NCBI GenBank assembly: GCA_037179335.1
Contig: JAKZHN010000021.1
Span: forward strand, 62,001 to 126,000
From: Cyclaneusma minus
Taxonomy: Eukaryota; Ascomycota; Leotiomycetes; Marthamycetales; Marthamycetaceae
Reading direction: 5' to 3'
DNA length: 64,000 bases
A program made the position numbers and the translations under genes. Numbering within the stretch: position 1 is the first letter of the stretch; each line of letters begins with the position of its first letter. Below the pieces are notes generated by a model. The model was not told the DNA's origin. It was given only the letters and a program-made list of their open reading frames with translations, and did no database searches. Shown piece by piece: positions 1 to 12,070 of this stretch.

Positions 1-1070
1 TGTGTTGGGACTATCGAGTCAGCGATTCATCCCGAGTCGTTCTTGGAGTCTTAGGTTGTTCGTGGAATAGTGAGTCGTGATCAGCGTGATACAGCCCGCG
101 TGGGTGAATACCTAGGCCAAGAATCCCTGAAGTGTAAATTTGACGTCTGCTCGAGTGCTTGGTTTGCGTTTGCTTCCGGGTACCTTGAACGTTGACAGTC
201 CCAGGAGCCACTCGGGTACGCGCCGTGCCCAACGAGAAAGCTTCGTCCGAACGATTAGCTTCCGTCGTGTGCCGTATTCCGGTTCCGCGCGAATTGTGAC
301 TTCTGAGATGATTGAACGAGAGAGTTTTCCCCAGGCGAAAACGCTTGGACGGAGATGTTTCGGCGTCGTGGATCATTGAAGGCGGAATAAGTGGCCGCGC
401 TTTGTGCAACGTTAAATTCTTGGCGCAGATATATCTCGGCCATATTCCGCTCTCTTCCGCTTCGCGACTTCTCTAAAAATCGAGCATCAAACTCAAGGAC
501 ACAACACAACACGAATCGGATTGACTTTTCTCGAATCGACGATGGATACAGCCATTAATCGCACCCCTTGGCGGAATTCTCTCCGTCACAGACCTCGAGT
601 CTCCTCCATGGTGATTGGAGCATCCGAGTAGTCCACTTTCCGATTCACCCATGATATCGCCCTGCAGGTTCCCGCCCTCCCGCAACCATACCCCGCTCAA
701 GCTTTCATCACAGGTTCCGCGAATGAGACGACACGAGACGAAAATCAATATCAAGAGCATGTATAGAGCGGAAAGAGAAAAGAGCATCCACGACACTGCG
801 GATCTTGCTCCACCACCTGACCTGCATGTCACGGGCCTCAGATGCACAGAAACAGACCCCAAACTTGGAGTTGCCCCCCGGTTCTCGATGCTATTGCGGA
901 ACCTGGCGAGTCTTCCTGGCCCATATGCGGAGACAGACCCTAGGGGTTCTGCCGTTCTTGCGCCTTTCTCGTAGGCGCCCTTCTCCTATAAAGACTTCTT
1001 TCTCCATATAAGAGTAAGTCGGCTAGGCCTCAGTTTCCTGATAGTCAAGAAGAGCCAAATCTCCTCTCGT
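1..1070. other. Intergenic, no gene recognised
   Basis: Open frames in this stretch are short, overlap on both strands and show no recognisable protein motif. The last 100 bases are the probable promoter and leader of the P450 gene that follows. I see no RNA gene or repeat here. Confidence 0.5.
987..993 (+). promoter_or_regulatory. Possible TATA box of the CYP504-like gene
   Basis: TATAAAG lies 84 bases before the chosen ATG, followed by a pyrimidine-rich stretch. The spacing suits a fungal core promoter, but the call rests on the motif alone. Confidence 0.3.
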
Positions 1071-2871
1071 TTGGCAGCCACTTTCATGATGCTTGAATCT
1101 GGTCATCCTCAAGTTATCGGCATTGCCGTGCTTGCTCTTGTCTTTTTCCTTGTCAAGTTTCTCAACGCTACGGATACGCCAAAGATTAAGAACTTGCCTG
1201 AGGTTCCTGGATGGCCGCTGTTTGGCAGCTTGCTGCAGTTTGGGGATCAGCATGCCAAAGTGGCACAGGAACTGGCTAAGAAATATGGGCCTGTATTTCA
1301 AGTAAGGCTAGGAAACCGAGTGAGTCTTTTGCCCCTTTTTCTTCGCTTGTAACTTCACGAATACTTCACTCCATTTCAAATGCATTAGTGGTAACCTTGG
1401 AGAACAAAAGCTAAACCGAGTCTTACAACTTTCAGCGCATCGTTTTTGCAAATAGCTTCTCCTCAGTTCGCCATCTCTGGATTACACACCAATCTGCCCT
1501 CATTTCCCGTCCCACACTGCACACATTTCACACTATCGTCTCCTCCTCCCAAGGCTTCACCATTGGCACCTCCCCGTGGCACGAATCCTGCAAACGCCGC
1601 CGCAAGGCCGCAGCAACCGCCTTGAACCGTCCCGCCACACAATCTTACATGCCCATCATATCCGCCGAATGCGACTCCTCGATCGCCGAGCTATTCCACG
1701 ACAGTCTCTCCGGGCGTGCTCTCGACCCCATCGCCTATTTTCAACGCTTCGCCCTCAACACGTCCTTAACACTAAACTACGGCTTCCGCTTAGATCCCGA
1801 GATTAAGGAAGAGAAGGAATTGCTGGAAGAGATCTTTCATGTTGAGAGAGTTGTGAGTAATTTGAGGAGCACGAGTAACAATTGGCAGGACTATGTGCCG
1901 TTGTTGAGACTGTGGCCTAGTAGTAAGAAAGAGGCAGAGGAGTATCGGGTAAGGAGGGATCGCTATTTGGGGATTTTGGTGGAGAGGTTGAGGAAGCAGA
2001 TCAAGGAAGGGACGGATAAGCCGTGTATTACCGGGAATATTTTGAAAGATCCGGATGCGAAATTGAACGAAGGTGTGTCTCCCATTCCTCTCTACCTACC
2101 TACACAGAACGTGCAAACGCCAAACCTGCAGCCACAGCCTCAACAACAACTTTCGGCTAACTTGAGAAAACAGCGGAAATCAAATCCATCTGCCTAACCA
2201 TGGTCTCCGCCGGTCTCGACACCGTCCCTGGCAACCTCATCATGGGAATCGCCTATCTCTCCTCCCCCCACGGCCAAGAACTGCAACAAAAACTCTACTC
2301 CGCCATCATGTCCGTCTACCCCTCCAACGACGCCTGGGAGCAATGCGTGCTCGAAGAAAAAGTCCCCTTCGTAATCGCCTTCGTCAAAGAAGTTCTTCGC
2401 TTCTTCACCGTAATCCCCATCTGCCTCCCGCGCACATCCACCTCCCCCATCCCCTACAACAACACCGTAATCCCCGCCGGCACCACCTTCTACATGAACG
2501 CCTACGCCGCCGACTACGACACTTCACACTTCACCTCCCCCTATTCTTTCAATCCAGAACGCTACCTCAAAGATAATGATGAGGCTAGTGGGGGCGGGAC
2601 GCCGCATTATGCGTATGGGGCGGGGAGTAGGATGTGTGCGGGGAGCCATTTGGCGAATAGGGAACTTTATACGGCTTTTATCCGGCTGGTGAGTGCCTTT
2701 AGGATACTGCCGAGTGAGAGGGAGGAGGAGAAGCCGATACTGGATTGTTTGGAGTGTAATGCGATTCCGACGAGCTTGACGACGGATCCGAAGCCGTTTA
2801 AGGTGAGGTTTGTGCCGAGGGATGTGGAGAGGTTAAGGGGGTGGGTTGGGGCGGAGGGAGTGAAGGTGTGA
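1071..2871 (+). CDS. Cytochrome P450, CYP504 (phenylacetate hydroxylase) type
   Basis: Three exons: 1071-1319, 1436-2072 and 2174-2871, giving 527 residues. The joins keep frame and rebuild conserved sequence (LGNR-RIVFAN and LNE-AEIKSICLTMVSAGLDT). An N-terminal membrane anchor (about residues 12-28) is followed by a proline-rich hinge (LPEVPGWPLFG). The helix-K ExxR motif is at about 368 (KEVLR), NPERY follows, and the heme loop is YGAGSRMCAGSHLANREL with the ligand Cys at about 450. That loop and the overall length resemble fungal PhacA/PhacB-type enzymes, which hydroxylate phenylacetate or 3-hydroxyphenylacetate ahead of homogentisate breakdown. The enzyme would sit in the ER membrane and need a separate P450 reductase. 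No other homogentisate-pathway gene is nearby. Another ATG at 1086 is possible. The substrate is inferred from family resemblance only. Confidence 0.85.
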
Positions 2872-3602
2872 GGTGGGTGAGTGGGGAATGTTGGTGTGAG
2901 GAGCTTGAGAATGGGGACTGGGGGATGAATGCTGGGTGGGTGCAGTGGCCTAGAGACAGCTGATGTCTGGCGATGTATGAGTCTCCATTCAACAAGTTTC
3001 AAGGAATGCTCGGTGCAGCTTATCAGCCCTATACTATTGGTTAATTACTGGTTTACTACAACTATTCTGGGTAGGCCAGCGGCTCAGCGGTTCTGAAAGC
3101 TGAGTTCGCTGGTCCCTTTCCACTTCACACAATTTTCACAATTTTCGCATTACCGCAGTGACGCTAGGGTGGCACTTTCTCCATTTCTCCTTGCACCTCC
3201 TTATTTATTTTTTAGGTCCTTGCAGACTTCCTTGGGTAGGTTTTCTAGACACTTTCCCTATTCGGTGGGGGCTTTGGCTGGCGTCTCCGATTTGGCTTCG
3301 TGCGAAATGCTGCGGATTTTTTGGCTGCCGCTGGTGTGAGGTGAAATTTTGGATTTTTGCGCTTGTGCAGTAGAAGTGGAGGGATGTTGGGGAAGGGAGG
3401 TCGAGGAGAGAGAAGGGATCTGGCTGTGTTGTGGGCTTTGATGGAGGAAGTGAGGGAGGTGTTGGGATGAGGAATAAGGGTGACGAGAGGCGGGAGTACT
3501 GGACATGAGTGCATGAGAGGCGTATGGTCCTTAGGGGAAAGTTGGTTGAGAGTGGTACATATATTATTTGCCTCAGTTGACTTTCAGATCGAACGGGTGT
3601 CA

Positions 3603-3736
3603 TGGCCCAATTGGTTAAGTCGTTAGATGTCTGGGATTGTCCATTAAAGCTAATAAACTAACGATTTTTCTAATCTGGATTGCCTTCTAACGGAGGAGCT
3701 ACCGGGTTCGGTCCATTTTGTTCGCCTTCTTTTTTT
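3603..3736 (+). repeat. tRNA-like pol III element (SINE or decayed tRNA)
   Basis: A perfect box A (TGGCCCAATTGG, 3603-3614) is followed about 100 bases later by a box B lacking one base (GGTTCGGTCC, 3705-3714) and a T7 run near 3730. A short CGTTAG/CTAACG hairpin lies between the boxes. The acceptor and T stems do not pair well, so this is not a normal tRNA gene. A tRNA-derived SINE remnant or tRNA pseudogene fits best. Confidence 0.4.
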
Positions 3737-5280
3737 GCAATTTTTTTTTGGTTTTATTTTGACACGTGATTGCTAATTTGTGCGTCAAGACTGAGGGTGT
3801 TTGCGGGCTAACGAGCAGCATTGTAATGGTTGGTGTTGTTGTTGTAAAGAGGCCGGCCGCTGGGAGACAATTTGAGAGACTCTGTGGCTTCTGAAATCTT
3901 CTGGTGGGGCGTTATCACTCCGAGCCTTAAGTATCGATTGAAATGTTGTTTCTCCTTTGCGAGCTTTGTATTAGATTCTACAAAAGATCATATACCCGAT
4001 GAACCGAACATTTGTCATCCTCATAAATCGAGAAAGTCCGAAGTCGCCCAAAAGATCACCCCCATCGCCTCCCCCAACATCGCCTCCGCCTCCCCCAATA
4101 TCGCCTCCCCCTAGCCCAGCATCAGCATTGCCGCCTGCGCTTTTGCCATCTACCCCTATACCCTCCCCACCACCCCTACCATGCCCATCACTCCCGGCAT
4201 TCTTTCCTACCTCGCCTCCATTCCCGGAAATTTCTCTACCTCCAGCTTCAGCCTTCGTATCTTGGATTTTTCCTTTCCGGCTCCGGCTCCCCATTCCATC
4301 ATGACGCCGATGATGATACCATCCACGATGTCTAGACCAACGTTAGCCCCGCGCTCCTCGCGCTCCTTCTCCTCTCGCTCGCTCCCCTCTTGCTCGCTCC
4401 TCTTGATATCGCCTCTCCTTTTTCTTTCCACTTCTTTTTCTATCGCGGCAAGTCCGGGCCGGTTTCTCATCTGCTTCGGTCTGTCTCCTGCCTGCTCTGG
4501 GGTCGTTGTGGCGGAATGTAGGGAGGGTGCTAGGAGGTCTGCGTTTATAAGACGGCGTAGATTATGGATGTATGTGTTAATAGTGGAGGGGAGGATGATC
4601 CGTGGCTGGAGGGATGAGAGCGATAAAGAGGGAAAGGCATCGCTGATAAATATGATAGGAGAGATGGTTGGTGAGAAGTTGATGATCGCGAGAAGGAAGA
4701 GACGAAGAGACGAAGACTTAAATGGTGCTCTAGGTAGTGATGTTGCGGCCGTTGGGGTACATGCGTTTGTCACATCGGTGAGGTGACAGGATGAGAAGTG
4801 ACGGTGGATGCGGTGAGAGTATGCGAGTTCGGAGAGTGGGCATCTCGGACTCATCTGCGTGTTTAGGTGCAGCATATTGATGAGAAAGTTCCGAGGTTTT
4901 CTTCACTGACAGGAGTTGGAGTGGTGGTGAAGTCTCGAGGCTTTCCAATAATGCAAGGTGCTTGCTGTTGACGCCTTGTTGCATCACCGCCCCCGGAAGC
5001 ATCTCCGAGTCCCATCATCTTTCATATTCCTCAGCCCGAATCTCTTTAGTCTTTCTCCAATTCCACCGACCCTCATTATTCACCCACGAGTCAATAAATA
5101 ACAGTCGATTTCTCTTTCATTCCGAGAGAAGTATGGACGATGTTCATCTCCAACTTTGTAGATGGTGTTGAAGCTGTACACACTTGGCAGCGCCGCTCCG
5201 TAGTATCTTGACCTTGTGCTTGTTCAACAATGACATTGCAGCAATGAAAAGGAGCAAAGTCTAAAGAGATTGCACCTAAA

Positions 5281-5415
5281 CGGAGTCGAAGCCGCGACCT
5301 TCGAGATGCAGAAAAAAAGTTAAAGCCCACAGTTCATTCACCCGTACCCACACAGCGACATGGTCCTGATACCGGCCTAAGGTTTTCACTCTGTTCCGCT
5401 GAGCTACAGAAGCCA
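5281..5415 (-). repeat. tRNA-like pol III element (SINE or decayed tRNA)
   Basis: On the minus strand box A TAGCTCAGCGG (5406-5396) is followed by a box B-like GCTTCGACTCC (about 5292-5282). The T-stem region resembles a tRNA 3' half, but pairing is incomplete and the box spacing is over 100 bases. I read it as a tRNA-derived element, not a working tRNA. Confidence 0.35.
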
Positions 5416-5550
5416 GGCTACCAAAGCATTCTAACCTTTTGTTTACGAAAGCCAGATATATGCCCGACTTCTGAGACTCTTCAGTCTGGCCCACCACAGC
5501 GCCCAACGGAGATAGAGATACCCACACATACCCTCCCTCCTGCCAAGACC

Positions 5551-7290
5551 TCAATTCTCATCAGCCCTCAAATGCAACCTCCCCTCAAACTTCTTCCCAA
5601 GCCTCTCCTTGCTCACTCTAAACGCCCTCGGCAACAACCTATCCAACCTCCCCCCATCCCGAAACTCCTTCCCATCCATCATCTGCACCATCGCATGTGC
5701 ACACAGCCAGCAAAGCACCATTCCATGGCCCTGAAAAGCTGCACAAATCCACAGTCCCCCTTCCTCCAACTCGCCAACCAATGGGAAGCCATCAGGAGTA
5801 AAGCCCATAATGCCCGTCCACTCCATCTCGCACCGGCCCCGAGGATCATCCAAGCCCCAGCTCCCATCCTTGCCGCCAAAGTATTTGCCTGTGATGTCGT
5901 GGAGATAGCTGCTTATGATGCCGTTGAGGCACGTATCGTCCGTAACGCCGTATTCACCCAGTCCCTCGTCTTTCGCTTTCACAAGCCCGCCGCCAATGAC
6001 CATGCGCCAATTATCCCACCTCTCACCCGTGCCTTCCGCCGGTCGATGCGGCACCATATACTCATACCCATTCTCATAAATAAAACTATACGTCGTATCC
6101 AGTCCCTCTTTCGGCATATTGATTCCCGGTCTCTGAGCAGTAACCTGCCCTCTGAGTGGCACGATCGTCCCAACCAGCTCCTTCACCAACGCCCCCGTAT
6201 AGCCATTCGTAGCCAGCACCACCTGTCTCGCTCTAATCTCCCCTCGATTCGTCTTCACCAACCATCCTGGCTCTTCGCAGAACCCTGCCATCTCTCCATC
6301 CCAAACATCAGCAATTTTCTCAACGCTCCTCACCTCCGTGCCTGTATACAAGTCCATATTCCTCTCCAAACAATCTTCCAACACCCCACAAACAAACTTG
6401 TACGCATTCAGCCCACCACCCAGATACTTAACCGCACCCTGCACAATCTGCTTCCCATCTGGCGACTCAAAATCCTCCACCAAGAATTTCTTCTTGGCTT
6501 CTTCGGCGTCGAAAATCTCATATCGCGCTGCTTTTTCAAGCTCCTCGGGCATAGCTTCCCGCATAGCGGCAATAGATTTCAGCGCCTTCTCCCACTGCCC
6601 CTTATCATATATGATATCCACCGTATCCCCGCCCATGCGATCGCACGGTATGTCCTGCGCGCGAGATTGAATACTAGAAATCGTCTTATATTCGAACATC
6701 GCAATCTTCTTCGCCTCATCCATCCCCAGCGCCTCCATATTCGCCAAAAAGGACCGATAGGAAGCTGCTTTCGTATGTCCTCCTATCATCATTATACGTT
6801 CATCAGCACACAAATTTCTTTTCCCTCAAAGAATCGGAATTCGGAAAGAGCCAAAATACAGACAAGATAAAGGAGCGAGAGAAGTACCGTTTCGACCCGT
6901 AGCGCCTGAACATGTTTGGCGCGCTTCCAACATCACAACATGCCTTTCCTTGGGCAGCGGAGATTGTCCGGGCTCAACCTGGTAGAGCAGATTCCACGCT
7001 ACGCCGGCACCTGAGATTCCACTTCCCACGATCACGATATCAGCTTCTGAGGGCAGTTCCGCACTACTTCGGTAATCTGCGATTTTTGAGGGAGGTGATT
7101 GCCAGTAGGAAGTAATAGGCTCGGGGCGGGGGAAAGATGGGATGGTTTGGGCGCGTGCTTCCATCTCGTCGTTTTGGTAGTCCTGCGGCGGCAGGTAAGG
7201 TATGGTATCTGATGTCGAGATGGGGATTTGTGGCGCAGTGGACTCGGGAGTGATTCTCTTGTTTGAGGTAGCAGGACGTACGGGATTCAA
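5551..7290 (-). CDS. FAD-dependent oxidoreductase, DAO family
   Basis: Two exons, 7290-6888 and 6782-5551, joined across a 105-nt intron, give 544 residues. The join rebuilds CSGATGRNGGHTKAASY, the signature of glycine/D-amino-acid-oxidase-like flavoproteins. A Rossmann dinucleotide motif (VIVGSGISGAGVAW) is at about residues 86-99, after a leader of about 80 residues with no clear targeting signal. Further family marks are LATNGYTGALVKELVG and, near the C-terminus, TGIMGFTPDGFPLVGEL and FQGHGM, which bind the isoalloxazine and close the active site. Such enzymes oxidise the C-N bond of amino acids or secondary amines, passing electrons to oxygen or another acceptor. The substrate cannot be read from the sequence. 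It stands alone, with no neighbouring pathway gene. Confidence 0.85.
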
Positions 7291-8245
7291 TAGAGATAAA
7301 CAGAGAGTGTTTTACAAATGAGGGGAGGGGAGAAAGAACATGTGGGAATGAGACGGAGAAGTTTATCTCCGGCTTTTGGGGGCGAGGAAACGGAACGAGA
7401 GTGCGTACTTACTAACTTTCGAACAAGCAATTCATCCGAGAAGGGAAAACGGCTCGATCGCATGCCATATCGTGAGATAGAGAGGCTGTCTGCGACTCAA
7501 GTGTGGTGTTCCCCAGGAAATCGTCGCCTTATCAAGTTATCAAGCTCGGAGGTTTGATATCGTTGTTGAAAAGCTGTGGGTCCATGTCCACGATACCGCA
7601 CGAAGTGACGAACATCCGGGATGGAGCTGCTAATTCGGGATGGCGCGCCGAGTCCGCGCGACGCTATTCCCGAAAGAGCACATCATGGACCACGAGGAAG
7701 AATTGTCCACGTTGCTGGCGTTCTCCTTTAATTCAACTTCCTTCTTCTACAACCTACATCGTCTCAATTGCTGTGAAGCTTTTCCCCAAAAAATCTGGAA
7801 CTTTGCGGGCCTCGACGCGCCACTACGACCCGAGCTACGAGCGAGGTTAACCGACGAGAGCGACTAGAATGACGAGAACAACACGGCGCAACCAAACAAG
7901 TCACGATCAACGAAGATGAAATCCACAAGGAGCAGTGTGTTTCGATTGGATTAGCGAGCGGTGACCCTTCGCAGCCAGCAACATATATCATACACGTCGT
8001 CGCCACATATCTCATTGCCAGAGAAAGAACCCCATTCATCGCCAACGTTGCTCCTAGTTCTCCTTCCCACAAGAGATCAAAATCAGGAAGTAACGTAACA
8101 ATACGAGCACGCCGGGCTGCACCGGCCTCCCAAAAATCTCAGACAAAGATTGTGACGAATACCCGACAAAAAGAAGGAGAGTGAGAACGGATATTCTGCC
8201 ATCGCACTCGCTGAATGGAGTGGAGAGGGCACTTGATGAAGACGA
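7291..8245. other. Intergenic, promoter region of the DAO-type gene
   Basis: This stretch separates two minus-strand genes. Open frames up to about 115 codons occur on both strands but overlap and carry no motif. I see no RNA gene or repeat. Confidence 0.45.
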
Positions 8246-9221
8246 CTATGCGTCTTCTTCACCGGCCTTGGCACCCTTCTTGCTCTTCTTGGTTGGTGCC
8301 GGGGCGCCTTCTTTCTTGCAGTGTACGATCAGACGGGTCCAGGATTCTTCTTTGTCCCATTCGAAGCCGGCCAGGACGGGGAGTTCGAGTTCGTCGTCCT
8401 TCTGTATTGGCACACCGGACCATCAGCAAGTGCTTTTCTCCGAAGTTTGCGCTACTCCGATCTTTGACAAGGAGAAGAAGGAGTGGCAGATGAAGAGTGG
8501 GGAGGGAAATATTGATGGAGGGCATACCTTCTTGCGGAATTGCTTGTAGATGGCATCTAACGCATCCTTGATCGTCACGCCTTTCAGATTCCGTGCAGTC
8601 ACTTCGAGGCCGAGTGGGAAGTGTAGGTCGATCTTCTTGACTGGTGGTTCGGAGAGCATCTTCTTGAGGATTTCTTTGTCCTCGATTGTTTGAGGGGAGG
8701 TGTTGATCTTCCTGTTGAGCAAGTACAGCGGTAAGCAAGTTTCTTTCTACAATCAGTATTCGTCGTTACTATGCGCCAACGACAAGCATCTCAGCACAGA
8801 TTGATGCTCAAATAGCTGCGTCAAAGCATTGTAATGCTCTGCCGGTAGTTCCGGAAGCGCCGTCTAGGGAGTGTACGTACCAGTTCGTCTTCTGCGTCTC
8901 CTTCGCAAGGGTAAGTTCCTTGTTTGCAGCTTCTACATTTCAATGTCAAGTCAGCATCAGTCACATCTCTTCACATCACAGTGCAGAGCTACAAGCTCCT
9001 CGAAGCTTGGTTAAGCTTTCTGCAGAGTGAGGGATATGACGAAAGCATGGCAGTCGACGACAAGGCTCACCTAGGTCATTGATGTTCCACACACCGGCCG
9101 CACTCGAGCTCGCTCTCCGATGACCCTTCTCCTTAGGCGGGCTGCTCGACAGCCCCTGCACGGCCGAATCGACCTTAGTGAGCGGTGAGGTAGTATCATG
9201 AGCATCAACAGCAGCAGACAT
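8246..9221 (-). CDS. Small conserved hypothetical protein, DUF6699-like
   Basis: Four exons (9221-9071, 8932-8881, 8711-8528, 8401-8246) join in frame to 180 residues. The N-terminal 45 residues are Ser/Pro-rich and probably disordered. The core runs from TNWKINTSP through PPVKKIDLHFPLGLEVTARN and GVTIKDALDAIYKQF to PVLAGFEWDKEESWTRLIVH, and the C-terminus is Lys/Gly-rich. The alternation of a hydrophobic pair of strands, a 'GVTvxDVLxxIYxxf' helix and a terminal WxxLxxH strand resembles the small DUF6699 fold common in fungi. Function is unknown. Small exons with weak coding signal make the model plausible but unproven; the four splice joins all keep frame, which supports it. Confidence 0.65.
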
Positions 9222-11204
9222 GATTGTATGAGGTATTTATTTCCTTTGCACTGTAGCTTTGGGAAATAGTACGATGAAGACCTTTTGTAGGATCTTCACG
9301 AGGCTTTGATATTGGTTTGGTTTCAACAGATAGAGCTTGGATTCAGAAGATTGATGAAGGAAGAGAGAGAGCGGGAGTTGAAAAGAGGAGCTGGAGCTGA
9401 GGAAAGGGGGAGCGGTGCGGGGTCATTGCGGCCTGTATAACGCTTAGCGACTCGTGATCAGGAGCTTAGCATGTAAATGCTTGGGACATGGAGCTTGGGT
9501 GCTTCCTTTGCCCGGCCCGGCAGTGTCACACCTGAACATGAAGTCAGACCATTGCCCTGATTGGTGGTCTGAGCTCGGCGCGAGTGCGAAGGTTCCCCGG
9601 ATTCCTTAGCGGATTGTGGGGTACGTGGCGCTAGCGTACCTTAGCGGCGACCCCTGCCGGCGAGTGAACCGACTGGAAGATGGGAAGTTTCAATACGATA
9701 TAGGAATTCATTGGAAGTTTTGAAGCAATGGCATTCTATTATTTGCTTATTTCATTTTCGCGCGCCTTGTCGCTATAGCTTAAATTCGGATTCAGGAAAT
9801 GCGGTGGATGGCAAGGCAGCGAGTGGCAGCCTGTTTGCTGCTGTGGCGTGACAAATGTCCAGGTCGACTGTTCGCTGCATAAAACGCATTGCATCATGTC
9901 ATGACCAGAACGTGGGATGATTCGGGGAACTCGCACCTTGCTTTGCAGGAACGAAGGGAAGGACCTCACGCGATCACCGATCTGGCCTGCTCTCGTGACT
10001 GCTCTTTGGCTGCTTCCACGAGAGCCGAGTTGTCAATGGTAGCATTCTTGCTTTACGTCGATGAGGGGTGCTGCATGTACAGTGAGCTGCCTGTTGAAGC
10101 ACTGGGTGCATCTGGTGGCTTGGGTTTTAGTCTGCGTTGAAGAGCATAGTATCTTACATTGCAGTAGGCACCCTACGCCGTACCGATTGAGCCAAAAAGT
10201 CCACAAGTAGAATAACAGATGCTTATTCTACTCCAGAGCTGGTCTATTGACTTGGGTGAGGGCCGTGACAAGCCACGATCTTTATTGAGTGTTTTGTGGT
10301 TGAAGCTATCTGGAAGTATTCCAAAACTACTAGTATGATGGCTTGTCTTGCCTACTAAAAACCTTTTACGACATCGAAGGAATAGTCCTAGTCTGCGCTT
10401 TTTCGACCTCGTTTACTCCTCCTCCTTTTACTCCTCCCTCTTTTACTCCTCCCTTTGAACATAGTCACCACATTAAGCTCGTCGATACTACAGTCACACA
10501 ATACGCTTTCAGGCTTCGTAAGGTCTTTCCGCTCTTTCCAGCTATGAACCTAAGCATTCACACTACTTTAACCCAAGTCACACCCCATTCTTTGCTCTTG
10601 CTTCCATATTCCGCTCGTCTTTCCATCTTATAATATTATAATCCAACAAATTCGCCCCTATATCTTCCATGTAAACAGTTCTGATTTCGTGAGTATTACA
10701 AACCGATTACTCGAACTTGGAAATGAAGAGGTATACTTGGGTTGATCTTTCACAACCTGTGTTATTAAGCCAATACGGAAGTTTTTTCCTATTCCGTTGC
10801 TTGAGAGCGCCATATATTTGCCGAACAAAAGTCGGAAATCCCAATCACTTGGAATATTCCGAGTCACATTATATGTGCACAATTAATCGGACTATTCGAA
10901 GTCACCTACACTATTCCCAATTACTGGGAATTTCCGAATCGTCTGTAGTCGAAGACCTATGGCAAGGCTCAGTGGTGAGCTGGCGGGGCCGGAAAGAAGG
11001 CTGCAGCAGCTGGGGGCGGGATGGTGTGAAGTGTGAAGCAGAGTCACGCCGGCGGCACGTGGATCGGCCGCGCTTTAGCGCTGGAGAGGTTGTCGACCAG
11101 TAAGTCTTCAAGCTGCACAGAAACTTCACCAAAAATCCACTCACCAACTCCTCATGCCCAAGCAACCAGCAACCACACAAAACCTTCACAACACAGCAAT
11201 CGTT
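9222..11204. other. Intergenic, no gene recognised
   Basis: About 2 kb without a convincing reading frame. A short run of 'TTTTACTCCTCC' copies lies near 10415-10455. Imperfect palindromic TTCC/GGAA-rich sequence lies near 10840-10945. Neither is assigned. Confidence 0.45.
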
Positions 11205-12070
11205 ATGGCAGAGTACGATCAAGTCGAGGAACGCGCGTATAATAGGGTTCTTGAGCTCTACTTCATCTACGAAAAGGCCGACGCCAACGACGACATCCGA
11301 GAGCAAAGGGAATTCATACGCGCTGCGCAAGATCTGCTCAAAAGTATGTATCCGAATTCCCGGACTCACCTTGGTCTCGTGCTAACTGAAGTAGATGACT
11401 TGCAGAATTTCGTCAGACTCAGGGTTCTGATTCTGCTAGGGCAAACGCTGGAAGGCTGGGGAGACATCGAGCTGTGCAGACTTGAAGCAGAGCGGTGCCT
11501 CGCCGATGGCTACATGTATCTTGCGCAGAATGGCCTCACTCTCGGCGCGTCACAAACAAAAGCCATGAAAGTGCTCCGTCGGTATCTTGACGAGCTGAGA
11601 GACGCGCAGGAGGAAGATGAGGATATGGAGGACGACTATGATGCCAAAAACTATTTTTTCAATTACGAGGAGATGGAGGAGGAGGATTTTCGGGTTGCCT
11701 ATCTCCTAAGAGACGCGCAGACGGAAGATAGGGCGGCTATGGAGGGATTCGGGGAGCTTAATGACGATGAGATGGAGGAAGACGAAGATATGGAGGACGA
11801 CTTTGACGCCAAAAACTATTTTCGAGATTGCTATTCCGAAGACGATAAGGACGAAGAGAGCGACGACGATGACACTTCATCGGCAGTTCCAGATCCTTCA
11901 GACGTTGCTGATGTCATGGCCAACATGCGACTTACTAAACCGCAGGTGAATATTGAGATCCTGCCCCAGTGTCGTGACGAACCTGTACTGACTTTGAATT
12001 CTAGGTTGCTCCGCCCAAGATCCCCATCGACTCTGGCATGACCCACGGCAACTGGCCTACTTACAGATGA
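11205..12070 (+). CDS. Acidic protein with 'LLxDxxLP'-type helical repeat (paralogue 1 of 3)
   Basis: Three exons: 11205-11343, 11395-11945 and 12005-12070, giving 251 residues. The first intron (51 nt, branch CTAAC) sits in phase 1 at exactly the place used by the paralogue at 27149. The second (59 nt, branch CTGAC) ends the frame with PIDSGMTHGNWPTYR. I chose ATG 11205 over 11154 because both paralogues then begin MAE(x)YDQ. Residues about 1-115 hold one copy of the helical repeat (AAQDLLKNDLQNFVRLRVLILLG...WGDIELCRLEAERCL). The rest is very acidic, with a duplicated module EDEDMEDD(Y/F)DAKNYF. No known domain is recognised. The repeat's spacing suggests a TPR-like helix pair; a role in protein binding is only a guess. 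Confidence 0.65.

Larger units (their letters stand above)
2872..5550. other. Intergenic with low-complexity open frames
   Basis: The interval carries a proline/serine-rich versus glycine-rich frame pair around 3999-4304. A 222-codon minus-strand frame at 4207-4875 has a Lys/Glu/Arg-rich end and no recognised domain. Two pol III-type box pairs are listed separately. I do not support a gene here, although the 4207-4875 frame could be part of an unrecognised one. Confidence 0.4.

Noticed and set aside
3971..4304. Proline-rich (+) and glycine-rich (-) frames over the same bases
   Set aside because: They arise from a low-complexity CCx repeat read on both strands; no motif or plausible splice context.
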